NCBI GenBank assembly: GCA_002419585.1
Contig: DIGJ01000018.1
Coordinates: forward strand, 62,001 to 126,000
Reading direction: 5' to 3'
Source of the DNA: Lachnoclostridium sp. UBA5725
GTDB taxonomy: Bacteria; Bacillota; Clostridia; Lachnospirales; Lachnospiraceae
DNA: 64,000 nt
Positions within the stretch are counted from its first letter, which is position 1. Each line of letters opens with the position of its first letter. Made by a program: the position numbers and the translations under genes. This document shows, piece after piece, positions 14,823-24,289 of this stretch. The notes beneath the pieces were generated by a model. That model was not told where the DNA came from, did no database searches, and worked only from the letters and a program-made list of their open reading frames with translations.

Positions 14823-16910
14823 TTATTTACTTCCTTCATCAAACAGCATGGTAGGTATATTACAAGCACAATCTGGTTCCATGGAAAGTTCCAAATCTCC
14901 CATCATAATTAAATCATCCTTACCCAGTGCCCCAGGTACAATTGAGAATGTATTGGATATACCATCCTGTGCATCGCCAAACGGAAGCTTGGATACAGAA
15001 CTTAAGGATGCAATTGCTCCTTTTTGGTCACGTCCATGCATTGGATTTGCACCAGGTGCGAAAGGCTGCCCTGCTTTTCTTCCATCTGGTGTAGATCCAG
15101 TATTTTCTCCATACACTACATTTGATGTAATGGTCAAAATGGATGTCGTAGGAATACCACCACGATACGTATGATTGGATTGAATATAATGCATAAATGT
15201 GTGCACCAATTCAGCGGCAATACTATCTACACGATCATCATCATTTCCGTATTTCGGAAAGTCACCTTCAATTTCGAAATCGATCACAATACCTTTGTCG
15301 TCACGAATTGGTTTTACCTTTGCATATTTTATTGCTGAAAGGGAATCTGCTACAACAGAAAGTCCTGCAATACCAGTTGCAAACCAACGTGTCACTTTTT
15401 TATCATGCAACGCCATCTGAATTTTTTCATAACAGTATTTATCATGCATATAGTGAATGACATTCAAAGTATTCACATATACTTCTGCAAGCCATTTCAT
15501 CATATCATTATATTTATCCATTACTTCCTGATAATCTAAGTAATCAGAGGTAATTGGACGATATTTCGGTCCAACCTGTTTTTTGCTGATTTCATCCACA
15601 CCACCATTGATGGCATAAAGCAAGCATTTCGCAAGGTTTGCTCTTGCTCCAAAAAGCTGCATTTCTTTACCGACTCTCATGGATGATACGCAACATGCTA
15701 TCGCGTAATCGTCTCCATGCGTAACACGCATTAAATCATCGTTTTCATACTGTATCGAAGAGGAGGCAATGGAAATTTTTGCACAATAACGTTTAAAATT
15801 ACTTGGTAACTTTGTTGACCAAAGTACCGTTAAGTTTGGCTCTGGTGCCGCACCCAAATTTGTCAATGTATGAAGATAACGAAATGACATCTTCGTAACC
15901 ATTGGTCTTCCATCAATGCCAACACCACCGATGGATTCGGTAACCCAGGTAGGATCCCCAGAAAAGAGTGCATTGTACTCTGGTGTACGGGCAAATTTAA
16001 CCAAACGCAATTTCATAATAAAATGATCAATAAATTCCTGAATCTTCTCTTCGTTAAACGTACCATTTTTCAAATCGCGCTCTGCATAAATATCGATAAA
16101 GGTAGAGGTTCTGCCAAGTGACATAGCTGCACCATTTTGCTCTTTAATCGCTGCTAGATATCCAAAATATAACCATTGAATGGCTTCTTTTGTATTCGCT
16201 GCTGGCTTTGAAATATCAAAACCATAGATATTTCCTAACAGCTTTAGTTCCTTTAGGGCACGAATTTGTTCCGACAACTCTTCTCGTTCACGGATCACAT
16301 CGGAATACATAACTGTCCTTGTTGTGTCCTTTTGTTCCATCTTATCTTCTATCAGACGATCTACTCCATATAAGGCAACACGACGATAATCTCCGATAAT
16401 TCGTCCTCTTCCGTATGCGTCTGGAAGTCCAGTAATAATATGGCTGGAACGGCATGCCCGCATTTCCTCCGTATATACATCAAACACTCCTGCGTTGTGT
16501 GTTTTTCGATGAGTTGAAAAAAAATCTACTATTTCAGGGTCTACTTCATATCCGTTATCCTTGCAAGCCTTCTGGGCCATACGTATACCACCATAAGGCT
16601 GAAGCGAACGTTTGAAAGGTTTATCGGTTTGAAATCCCACAATTGTTTCTTTCTCTTTATCTAAATATCCTGCTCCATGAGAGGAAATGGTAGAAATCAC
16701 CTTGGTGTCCATATCAAGCACACCACCGGCTTCCATTTCTTTTTTTGACAGTTCCATAACCTGTTCCCACAACTTTTTTGTGTTTTCAGTCGCTTCAACT
16801 AAAAACGCTTCATCTCCTTCATAAGGAGTGTAGTTTTTTTGGATAAAATCTCTGACATTGATTTCTTTATTCCAAATACCTGTTTTAAATTCGTTCCATT
16901 CTGTCTTCAT
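14823..16910 (-). CDS. pflB: Pyruvate formate-lyase large chain, lacks glycyl-radical domain
   Basis: 695 residues covering the PFL barrel: RSLQPYGGIRM, MRACRSSHIITGLPDAYGRGRIIGDYRR, and the active-site cysteines Cys406-Cys407 in ACCVSSMRVGKEMQLFGAR. It converts pyruvate and CoA to acetyl-CoA and formate. The chain follows the family as far as FSIVPGALGKDD and then, where the linker to the radical loop should begin, runs into a short Cys-containing tail (DCACNIP) and stops. The missing domain is the next gene, in another reading frame. Both parts look intact, so this is a split enzyme rather than a recent lesion. GGAG lies 6-7 nt before ATG 16910. Confidence 0.93.
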   Translation of the reverse strand: MKTEWNEFKTGIWNKEINVRDFIQKNYTPYEGDEAFLVEATENTKKLWEQVMELSKKEMEAGGVLDMDTKVISTISSHGAGYLDKEKETIVGFQTDKPFKRSLQPYGGIRMAQKACKDNGYEVDPEIVDFFSTHRKTHNAGVFDVYTEEMRACRSSHIITGLPDAYGRGRIIGDYRRVALYGVDRLIEDKMEQKDTTRTVMYSDVIREREELSEQIRALKELKLLGNIYGFDISKPAANTKEAIQWLYFGYLAAIKEQNGAAMSLGRTSTFIDIYAERDLKNGTFNEEKIQEFIDHFIMKLRLVKFARTPEYNALFSGDPTWVTESIGGVGIDGRPMVTKMSFRYLHTLTNLGAAPEPNLTVLWSTKLPSNFKRYCAKISIASSSIQYENDDLMRVTHGDDYAIACCVSSMRVGKEMQLFGARANLAKCLLYAINGGVDEISKKQVGPKYRPITSDYLDYQEVMDKYNDMMKWLAEVYVNTLNVIHYMHDKYCYEKIQMALHDKKVTRWFATGIAGLSVVADSLSAIKYAKVKPIRDDKGIVIDFEIEGDFPKYGNDDDRVDSIAAELVHTFMHYIQSNHTYRGGIPTTSILTITSNVVYGENTGSTPDGRKAGQPFAPGANPMHGRDQKGAIASLSSVSKLPFGDAQDGISNTFSIVPGALGKDDLIMMGDLELSMEPDCACNIPTMLFDEGSK

Positions 16911-16957
16911 ATTTTTTCTCCAATCTGACTACTAACTTTTCCTTTGTAATCGTCTAT

Positions 16958-16986
16958 AGCATACTGAAAAGCTATTTTATTGTCAA
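16958..16986 (-). promoter_or_regulatory. pfl operon promoter
   Basis: Minus strand: TTGACA (16981-16986), 17 bp, TATGCT (16958-16963), about 48 bp before the pfl start codon. Confidence 0.7.
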
Positions 16987-17028
16987 GCGGTTTATGGCAG
17001 GATATTGCTTATTGATTTTTTATATCAT

Positions 17029-20000
17029 TTATTGAAAATAAGATATTCCTGATTCAAATAAACATTGATTCTGATTTCCTGTAATATTAATTGCAACTCC
17101 ATTTCCGATTCGTTCGGAGTGTGCCATCTTGCCAAGTACACGCCCATCTGGACTTGTGATTCCCTCAATTGCTGCAAACGATCCGTTCGGATTGAACCTC
17201 TCATCCATCGTTGGATTACCAACTAGATCTACATACTGCGTTGCTACCTGTCCATTCTCAAATAAGCGCTTCAAGGTATCTTCGTTTGCAACAAAGCGAC
17301 CTTCACCATGAGAGACTGGAATGGTATACACATCACCCACCTTTACTTTTTTTAACCATGGTGATTGATTACTTACCACTTTGGTTTGCACCATTTGTGA
17401 TATATGTCTGCCGATCATATTTGTAGCAAGTGTTGGAAAATCTTCTTCACATGGTAAGATTTCACCAAATGGAACCAACCCAAGTTTAATCAATGCCTGA
17501 AATCCATTGCAGATACCTAACATAAGACCATCCCTATTTTTCAGCAAATCATTTACAGCTTCCACTAAATTTGGATTACGAAAGATGGATGCAATAAATT
17601 TTGCGGATCCATCTGGTTCATCTCCAGCTGAAAAACCACCAGGAAGCATTACAATATTACTTTCTTTGATTTGCTTTGCGTATGCTGCAACCGAATCCTG
17701 AATATCTTTGGCTGATTGATTACGAAATACAAGAGAGGTTACATCACCACCTGCTTTTTCAAACGCACGAATACTATCGTATTCACAGTTCGTACCAGGA
17801 AAAATTGGAATAAATATCTTTGGTTTCGCAAGTTTTTTGTTGCATATATAGATTTCTTCCACTTGGTGTAATTTTGTTTCAAGTATTGTAGTGTCTTCAC
17901 TTGCTTTTGTTGGATAAACGCTTTCCAATGTTTCTGTCCAAGCTTTGATTGCTTCTTCTAATGAAATGCTCTCATTTCCATATTCAAATTTTCCGGAATC
18001 TATGACTTCACCAATGGTTACACAGTTTTCAATCACGTTACGAACCTTGGCTATATCATCTGCCTTAACTTCTACTATAATCGTACCATAATCGCAAGTA
18101 AAGTATTTCGAAACTTCCAATTCCGTCGATAAACAAACTCCCAGCTTGTTTCCAAATGCCATTTTGCTTACTGCTTCCGCAATTCCGCCATAACCGATTG
18201 CATAAGCCGCTTTCCATGTATTCGATTGATTTAACTCATAAATGGTTTGATAAAGAGCTAATAAATACTCATAATCCGGTAAATCATATGCATCCTTTTT
18301 GATTGGAAACGCAAGTAATACGTTTCCTGCTTCTTTTAATTCCGGCGTAATAACATCTTTAAGCTTTCCGGTATTCACTGCAAAGGAGCATAAAGTTGGT
18401 GGAACATCAATGTCTTGGAACGTTCCAGACATACTGTCTTTACCACCGATGGAAGCAAGTCCCAATTGAATCTGCGCTTCATAAGCACCTAAAAGTGCAG
18501 CCATTGGCTCTCCAAAACGTGTTTTATCCTTTTCTAAACGCTTGAAATACTCCTGGAAGGTAAACCTGATTTTACGGTAATCTCCACCAGAAGCTACAAT
18601 CTTCGCAACGGAAGCAATAATTGCGTAAACTGCTCCATGATAAGGACTCCAACTTGATAAGTATGGGTCTAGTCCATAACTCATCATAGTAACGGTATCA
18701 CAATTTCCTTTCAGTAATGGTAGTTTTGCAATCATGGTTTGTGTTGGTGTCAGCTGATACTTTCCTCCATAAGGCATGGTAACGGTCGCTGCGCCAATGG
18801 AACTATCAAACATTTCTACCAAGCCCTTTTGTGAGCAGACATTCAGATCTTTTAACGTCTTTAGCCAATTTTCTTTCATGCTTCCCGTAACCAGATGATT
18901 CCACACGGATGTTTCTTTCTTAGGGTTTGTAACGAGTACATCATTTTCTTGATGCGCTCCATTGGTATCCAGAAAACTTCTTTTTATATTAACAATTGTT
19001 TTTCCTCTCCAGTTCATAACAAGACGAGGTTCTTTCGTTACTTCTGCTACTACAACTGCTTCCAGATTTTCGGACGCTGCAAACGCTAGCATTGCCTTCA
19101 CATCTTTGGCATCTACAACCACAGCCATTCTCTCCTGTGATTCCGAAATAGCAAGTTCTGTTCCATCCAGCCCCGCATATTTTTTAGGAACGAGATCAAG
19201 ATTAATAATAAGGCCATCTGCTAGTTCACCAATGGCCACGGATACTCCACCTGCACCAAAGTCATTGCATTTTTTTATGAGGGAACTCACTTCGATTCGA
19301 CGGAATAATCGTTGAATTTTTCGCTCTGTTGGAGCATTTCCTTTTTGCACTTCTGCGCCACATACATGAATGGATTCACTGGTATGTGCCTTCGAAGAAC
19401 CCGTTGCGCCTCCACAGCCGTCGCGTCCAGTACGTCCGCCAATTAAAATAATCTGATCCCCTGGTAAGGAATCTTCACGAATCACATTTTTTCTTGGTGC
19501 CGCACCCATAACAGCTCCAATTTCCATTCGTTTTGCCACGTAATTTGGATGATATACTTCATTCACCAAGCCTGTTGCCAAGCCGATCTGATTGCCGTAA
19601 GAGCTATACCCACTTGCTGCACCTTTTACGATTTTCTTTTGCGGAAGCTTTCCTTCTAGTGTCTTGTCAAGTGATACGGTAGGATCAGCGGCACCTGTTA
19701 CACGCATCGCCTGATATACATAACCACGTCCAGATAATGGATCTCGAATTGCTCCACCAAGACAGGTAGCAGCACCACCAAATGGTTCGATTTCCGTTGG
19801 ATGATTGTGGGTTTCATTTTTGAAAAATACAAGCCACTCTTCTTCTACTCCATCGATTTCAACTGGAACCACAATCGAGCAAGCATTGATTTCATCTGAC
19901 TTTTCAAGATCTGCAAGTTTTCCTTCTACCTTTAACTTTTTCATCGCAATCAATGCCAGATTCATTAAAGATGGATAATCCCCTTTTTCATCCTGTCCAA

Positions 20001-20790
20001 GTTGTACTCTTGCTTCTTTATAAGCTTGATAGCTTTTCTTCATCGCATCGCTATAAAACCCATCTTCAAATTCCACATTTTTTAATTCTGTTAAAAACGT
20101 GGTATGTCTGCAATGATCGGACCAATATGTGTCTAACATACGAATTTCTGTCATCGATGGATTTCTATTTTCTTCGTTTAAAAAGTATTGTTTTATGCTA
20201 GTAAAATCCTCAAAACTCATTGCCAGATTTAAAGACTGAAAAAGGCTTTTGAATTCTTCCGCTTCCATTGTCTTAAATCCCTCCAATATACGAACATCCG
20301 CTGGCTCTTCGAAATTCTCAATTAAGGTTTTGGGTTTATCTTCACTTGTAATCATCGAATCCACCGGATTTACGCAATACGATTTGATTTTGTCAAATTC
20401 GTTGTTCGAAAGATTTCCTTTAAACACATACGTTGTAGCAGTTTGAACGGTAGCTACTTCATCTTCTTTCAGCAATCGAATGCATTGATTTGCAGAATCT
20501 GCTCTTTGATCAAATTGTCCTGGTAAATAAGCAACGGAGAAGATATGATCCTCTTTGGTTTGTTCAAACGTTTCCTCATATAAATAATCCAATGGTGGTT
20601 CTGAAAATACAATTCCTTTTGCCTTTTCATAGGTTTCCTCTGAGATATTTTCTATGTCATATCGAACTAATATCCGGACACTTTCAATTGTTTTTATTCC
20701 TAAATAAGTTTGAATCTCATGCTTTAATTCTTTTGCACGAACCGCATAAGGTAACTTCTTTTCTACATAAATTCTTCTAATCTCACTCAT
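17029..20790 (-). CDS. purL: Phosphoribosylformylglycinamidine synthase, single-chain
   Basis: 1253 residues. Fourth step of purine synthesis: FGAR + glutamine + ATP to FGAM. Layout: N-terminal PurS-like domain (1-170), linker with TYWSDHCRHTTF near 225, two AIR-synthase-type halves (KNETHNHPTEIEPFGGAATCLGGAIRDPLSG; GGRTGRDGCGGATGSSKAH), and a C-terminal glutamine amidotransferase with nucleophile Cys1094 in LGICNGFQAL plus PVSHGEGRF. This is the large fused form also typical of many Lachnospiraceae, unlike the PurS/PurQ/PurL trio of Bacillus. No other pur gene is adjacent. A hairpin with seven T lies just upstream of its ribosome-binding site. Confidence 0.97.
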   Translation of the reverse strand: MSEIRRIYVEKKLPYAVRAKELKHEIQTYLGIKTIESVRILVRYDIENISEETYEKAKGIVFSEPPLDYLYEETFEQTKEDHIFSVAYLPGQFDQRADSANQCIRLLKEDEVATVQTATTYVFKGNLSNNEFDKIKSYCVNPVDSMITSEDKPKTLIENFEEPADVRILEGFKTMEAEEFKSLFQSLNLAMSFEDFTSIKQYFLNEENRNPSMTEIRMLDTYWSDHCRHTTFLTELKNVEFEDGFYSDAMKKSYQAYKEARVQLGQDEKGDYPSLMNLALIAMKKLKVEGKLADLEKSDEINACSIVVPVEIDGVEEEWLVFFKNETHNHPTEIEPFGGAATCLGGAIRDPLSGRGYVYQAMRVTGAADPTVSLDKTLEGKLPQKKIVKGAASGYSSYGNQIGLATGLVNEVYHPNYVAKRMEIGAVMGAAPRKNVIREDSLPGDQIILIGGRTGRDGCGGATGSSKAHTSESIHVCGAEVQKGNAPTERKIQRLFRRIEVSSLIKKCNDFGAGGVSVAIGELADGLIINLDLVPKKYAGLDGTELAISESQERMAVVVDAKDVKAMLAFAASENLEAVVVAEVTKEPRLVMNWRGKTIVNIKRSFLDTNGAHQENDVLVTNPKKETSVWNHLVTGSMKENWLKTLKDLNVCSQKGLVEMFDSSIGAATVTMPYGGKYQLTPTQTMIAKLPLLKGNCDTVTMMSYGLDPYLSSWSPYHGAVYAIIASVAKIVASGGDYRKIRFTFQEYFKRLEKDKTRFGEPMAALLGAYEAQIQLGLASIGGKDSMSGTFQDIDVPPTLCSFAVNTGKLKDVITPELKEAGNVLLAFPIKKDAYDLPDYEYLLALYQTIYELNQSNTWKAAYAIGYGGIAEAVSKMAFGNKLGVCLSTELEVSKYFTCDYGTIIVEVKADDIAKVRNVIENCVTIGEVIDSGKFEYGNESISLEEAIKAWTETLESVYPTKASEDTTILETKLHQVEEIYICNKKLAKPKIFIPIFPGTNCEYDSIRAFEKAGGDVTSLVFRNQSAKDIQDSVAAYAKQIKESNIVMLPGGFSAGDEPDGSAKFIASIFRNPNLVEAVNDLLKNRDGLMLGICNGFQALIKLGLVPFGEILPCEEDFPTLATNMIGRHISQMVQTKVVSNQSPWLKKVKVGDVYTIPVSHGEGRFVANEDTLKRLFENGQVATQYVDLVGNPTMDERFNPNGSFAAIEGITSPDGRVLGKMAHSERIGNGVAINITGNQNQCLFESGISYFQ

Positions 20791-20805
20791 AAACAGCCTC
20801 CATAT

Positions 20806-20845
20806 TAAAAAAATGGTATCATTATCGTTACAATAATGATACCAT
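20806..20845 (-). terminator. Terminator or attenuator in front of purL
   Basis: Perfect 13-bp stem (20813-20825 with 20833-20845), 7-nt loop, then seven T on the minus strand. It follows the foldase operon by 140 bp but lies only 15-55 bp before the purL ATG, so a promoter downstream of it is hardly possible; purL transcripts must pass through it. It could act as an attenuator. No known purine riboswitch fold was seen in the 20846-20985 stretch. Confidence 0.7.
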
Positions 20846-20985
20846 ATGTCTTTTTATAATTAAAATTAATATAAATAATGATGTTTATAAGTTAAGATAA
20901 TTTATAAACAAATTCATCCTTTTCTTATTATAAACAAATTTCTAAAATATTTGCATGAATGCAATCATAAAATATAGGTTTTAGT

Positions 20986-22110
20986 TTAGCCTAATGTAAC
21001 AGTACCAAATACGATATTTCTCCAGTTTGTATCATATTCTTTGATTTTATAATTTGCTTTCAAGGCTGCATACACTTCATTAAATCCAGCATCTTCTGCC
21101 TCTGTAATTGCATCTTCAACCGCTTTATCGTATTTTGAAGGATCATTGTTATCAACCATACGGAATACATAATAACCATCTTCTGCTTCTACGATTTCTG
21201 AAACATCACCATTTCCCATCGCAACAATCTTTTTCATGATGTCTTCACTAAATGTTTCATCCTTTGCTGTCAGAATGCTTTTCTTATAAGAGACAACGGC
21301 ATCTTCGTCTTTTGAATCAACTACTTTACTCCAGTCATTACTATCTTTTGCTTTCTCTAATACGGTTTTTAATTCACTGTACATACTTGTTTTATCAGCT
21401 ACCGCTTCCGTTTCTCCAGCATCATTTGTTGTAGTGGTTGGCGCGAAGAAATATTGAACGCTGTAACCACGATAGGTATCATAATCAACACCCGCTTTGA
21501 TTTCGTCATCATTGATATTAAGACTTTCCACCGTATCAGTTTTGTATCGTGATACAACTAATTCTTCCAATGCTTTTTCTGTTAATAAATCTTTTGTTAA
21601 TCCTAATTTACTTGCTTTATCTGCTGTAAGTTCTTCGATTGACTGCGCTGCTGTTTCGGCTGCCTGTGTTTTTTCATCCTCGGTTGCTTCATAGCCTTTT
21701 GCTACTGCTTCCGCATAAATAATACGGTTGTATAAATAGTTTTCGATGGTCTGGCTTTTTAATGTATCCTGAGTCGTTGTTCCATCCCCATTATCCATAT
21801 TCCAGTAATCCTGCGTATACCCAAACTGAGAATAGAGGCTGGCCATCTGTGAACCAATTAATTCGGTCTGATAAAAATCATACATCAAATCTTTTTTGGA
21901 TAATTTTTCGCCATTTACTGACAACAAGTATTTTGGAGCTAGTCCTTCCCATGCGACAATTCCAATTACAGCTGCTAAGAGTAAAATAATAATGCCGGCG
22001 CCAATTCTTTTGCCAATTCCTCCTGCTGGTATATTATCTTTCGTCTTCTTTTTTGACTGTTTCGTTTCATTCATTGCTTTCTTTCCACTATTCACGTTTC
22101 CATCCTCCAT
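20986..22110 (-). CDS. SurA/PrsA-like membrane-anchored foldase
   Basis: 374 residues: charged cytoplasmic head, one transmembrane helix (about 33-53), then an extracellular SurA-N-like helical domain with LSVNGEKLSKKDLMYDFYQTE and a C-terminal parvulin-like region including DVSEIVEAEDGYYVFRMVDNND. No lipobox, unlike its upstream neighbour. Predicted chaperone or peptidyl-prolyl isomerase for secreted proteins. The start ATG lies 4 bp after the stop of the lipoprotein homologue, so the pair is co-transcribed. The parvulin core is not complete enough to assert isomerase activity. Confidence 0.8.
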   Translation of the reverse strand: MEDGNVNSGKKAMNETKQSKKKTKDNIPAGGIGKRIGAGIIILLLAAVIGIVAWEGLAPKYLLSVNGEKLSKKDLMYDFYQTELIGSQMASLYSQFGYTQDYWNMDNGDGTTTQDTLKSQTIENYLYNRIIYAEAVAKGYEATEDEKTQAAETAAQSIEELTADKASKLGLTKDLLTEKALEELVVSRYKTDTVESLNINDDEIKAGVDYDTYRGYSVQYFFAPTTTTNDAGETEAVADKTSMYSELKTVLEKAKDSNDWSKVVDSKDEDAVVSYKKSILTAKDETFSEDIMKKIVAMGNGDVSEIVEAEDGYYVFRMVDNNDPSKYDKAVEDAITEAEDAGFNEVYAALKANYKIKEYDTNWRNIVFGTVTLG

Positions 22111-22114
22111 TTTA

Positions 22115-23215
22115 TCATTCTGGAATTTCGAGTGCGTCTTTTATATCTTCTTTACTTGACACCACATTCTTATCGTATGTAATAGCCCCTATTTCAATTG
22201 GATTCCATACTTTTTCCTGAATGGTTATTTCATATTCATTTTTTATCGTTTCATAGGCTTTTGAAAAAGCATCGTTCCAAGCAGCCTCTACCGCGCGATT
22301 CATCGCATCCTCATAGCTAACTTTGGAATCCTTATTTACCATTTTTATGATATAATAGCCATCCTCTTCTTCTACAACTTTATTTGCTATTTCTCCATTT
22401 GAAAGAGTAAGCGCTGTTTTTTCAAAATATGCTCCAAAGATTTCATCTCCCTTAATAAAGGTAACTTCCGAAGATTCCAAGCCCTCCACGCGATTTTCTT
22501 CCATTAATAAATCTGAAAAGTCTGTTCCTTGCTTCGCTTGTTTCAAAAGCTTAACAGCCTCTTTATACGCAGCTTGTTTTTCTTCCTTCGAAAACGCAAT
22601 CATGTCACTATCGTTTGAAAATGTAACCGTTGGAACATATAGATATAATACATCATATTCCTTATAATCTTCTTCATATATGGTAGAAGTTGCAGTTGCT
22701 TCGTCTACTTCCAACGTATCCCGAAAATCCTTTTCGTATGCATTTGCAATCGAAAGTTTGGTCAGTATTTCAACCAGCCGCTCTTTTGTGATACCCATGG
22801 CAAGTTTTTGCTGATCTGTCCATCTTGTCATCAAGGTTTCCACCTTTTTTGAAATTTCGTTCATCTCATCTTTTGAAACCTCATAACCAGCTTTCGCTGC
22901 CCTTTGATAGAAGATATCATTACGAATTGCAAGTTCCATGACATCTGATTTTGCTAACTCACGATTAGTTGTCCCCGTCTCATCTTTTGTTTCCCAATAA
23001 CTTTCACCAAAAAAAGCTTGATACGTTTCTTCCTTTGCATTACCATCCGCCTCTGTCTGGTAAATGTAGTACATCATTTCATCCATATGAATCTTTGAAT
23101 CATTCACCGTTATAACAACCGGTGTATCATTTTTTACTCTTTTTGAACATGCTGTTAATAAGAAAAGAAGAAGCATACTGAAAGCAAATACTAATCTTCT
23201 TTTATAGTTCACCAA
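22115..23215 (-). CDS. PrsA/SurA-like foldase lipoprotein
   Basis: 366 residues. Signal peptide with lipobox LLTAC (Cys about 23), then a SurA-N-type helical domain starting VITVNDSKIHMDEMMYYIYQTE and a C-terminal segment (NKVVEEEDGYYIIKMVNKDSK) matching the same region of the downstream gene. It is a paralogue of its operon partner. Predicted to fold proteins on the outer face of the membrane. PrsA proper is about 290 residues and has a clear rotamase domain; here that domain is divergent. Confidence 0.8.
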   Translation of the reverse strand: MVNYKRRLVFAFSMLLLFLLTACSKRVKNDTPVVITVNDSKIHMDEMMYYIYQTEADGNAKEETYQAFFGESYWETKDETGTTNRELAKSDVMELAIRNDIFYQRAAKAGYEVSKDEMNEISKKVETLMTRWTDQQKLAMGITKERLVEILTKLSIANAYEKDFRDTLEVDEATATSTIYEEDYKEYDVLYLYVPTVTFSNDSDMIAFSKEEKQAAYKEAVKLLKQAKQGTDFSDLLMEENRVEGLESSEVTFIKGDEIFGAYFEKTALTLSNGEIANKVVEEEDGYYIIKMVNKDSKVSYEDAMNRAVEAAWNDAFSKAYETIKNEYEITIQEKVWNPIEIGAITYDKNVVSSKEDIKDALEIPE

Positions 23216-23389
23216 TACCCTCCTTAATTTTACAATAAACTCACCCTATTATTTTAACTGATATTCGTTATAAGTCAAGGTCTTAGGGTAAAGTTCACAG
23301 TATATTCATATTGTCAAATAATTTAACTTATGATACATTATATTAGTAATACTTATAAATTAATGAAAGAAAATGAGGAGGAACATCAC

Positions 23390-24289
23390 ATGGATATCAA
23401 TCTGGAGTTATATAAGGTATTTTATCATGTTGCAAAAACACTTAGTTTCTCGGATGCTTCCAGGGAATTGTTCATTTCCCAATCAGCAGTCAGTCAATCG
23501 GTTAAAACCTTGGAAAAGCGCTTGAACCAGACTCTTTTTATCCGTAGCACAAAAAAAGTACAGCTCACAAAAGAAGGCGATTTGCTATTTAAACATATCG
23601 AGCCCGCAATCAATTTAATTGTACGTGGTGAAACACAATTATTAGATGCTTCTTCCTTAAAAGGTGGTCAGCTTCGTATTGGCGCGAGTGATACCATATG
23701 CAGGTACTTTCTCGTGCCTTATTTAAAACATTTTCATCAGATGTATCCAGGAGTCCATATCAAAGTTACAAATGGCACTTCCGTTCAATGTGTTGATTTG
23801 CTTGAATCCAATCAGGTGGACCTTATCATAACGAATTCACCAAATAAACGACTTGCCAACACACGTAATGTTTATGATGTCAAAGAATTTGGAGATGTTT
23901 TTATTGCAAGCAAAGAGGCCTTTCCTGAATTGGAAGAAAAAATTCTCAGCTATGAAGATCTTTTGACGTACCCAATTTTAATGCTAGAATCCCATGCTAC
24001 TACCAGTATTTTTTTGCATCAGTTGTTTTTAAAGCACCAGTTAGAATTAGCACCTTCGGTTGAATTAAGCAGCAACGATTTGCTAATCGATTTAGCCAGA
24101 ATTGGTCTAGGTATTGCTTTTGTACCTGATTTTTGCAGACATGAATTAAATGAAGATCTTATCGTTCTGAAAATAAAAGAGCCACTTCCAAAGCGAAAAC
24201 TAGTCGTTGCTTATAATGACCAATTCCCACTCTGGCGTGTGGCTGAAGAATTTTTAAATATGTTGACGAAAGAATCTATTCAACCGTAA
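23390..24289 (+). CDS. LysR-family transcriptional regulator
   Basis: 299 residues from ATG 23390 (GAGGAGG, 8 nt upstream; earlier ATG codons lack a site). N-terminal winged helix-turn-helix: FYHVAKTLSFSDASRELFISQSAVSQSVKTLEKRLNQTLF, then a periplasmic-binding-type effector domain. By pattern it is nearest the CysL/CbbR-like group. It does not face a divergent target gene: the gene on its left runs away from it and the transpeptidase on its right is convergent, overlapping by 14 bp. Target unknown. Confidence 0.92.
   Translation: MDINLELYKVFYHVAKTLSFSDASRELFISQSAVSQSVKTLEKRLNQTLFIRSTKKVQLTKEGDLLFKHIEPAINLIVRGETQLLDASSLKGGQLRIGASDTICRYFLVPYLKHFHQMYPGVHIKVTNGTSVQCVDLLESNQVDLIITNSPNKRLANTRNVYDVKEFGDVFIASKEAFPELEEKILSYEDLLTYPILMLESHATTSIFLHQLFLKHQLELAPSVELSSNDLLIDLARIGLGIAFVPDFCRHELNEDLIVLKIKEPLPKRKLVVAYNDQFPLWRVAEEFLNMLTKESIQP

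Noticed and set aside
14823..14900. PFL split as a simple frameshift or sequencing error
   Set aside because: The frames differ, but a single indel would still leave a stop codon, an extra Cys-containing tail, a hairpin and a well-placed ribosome-binding site between the parts; these speak for two genes.
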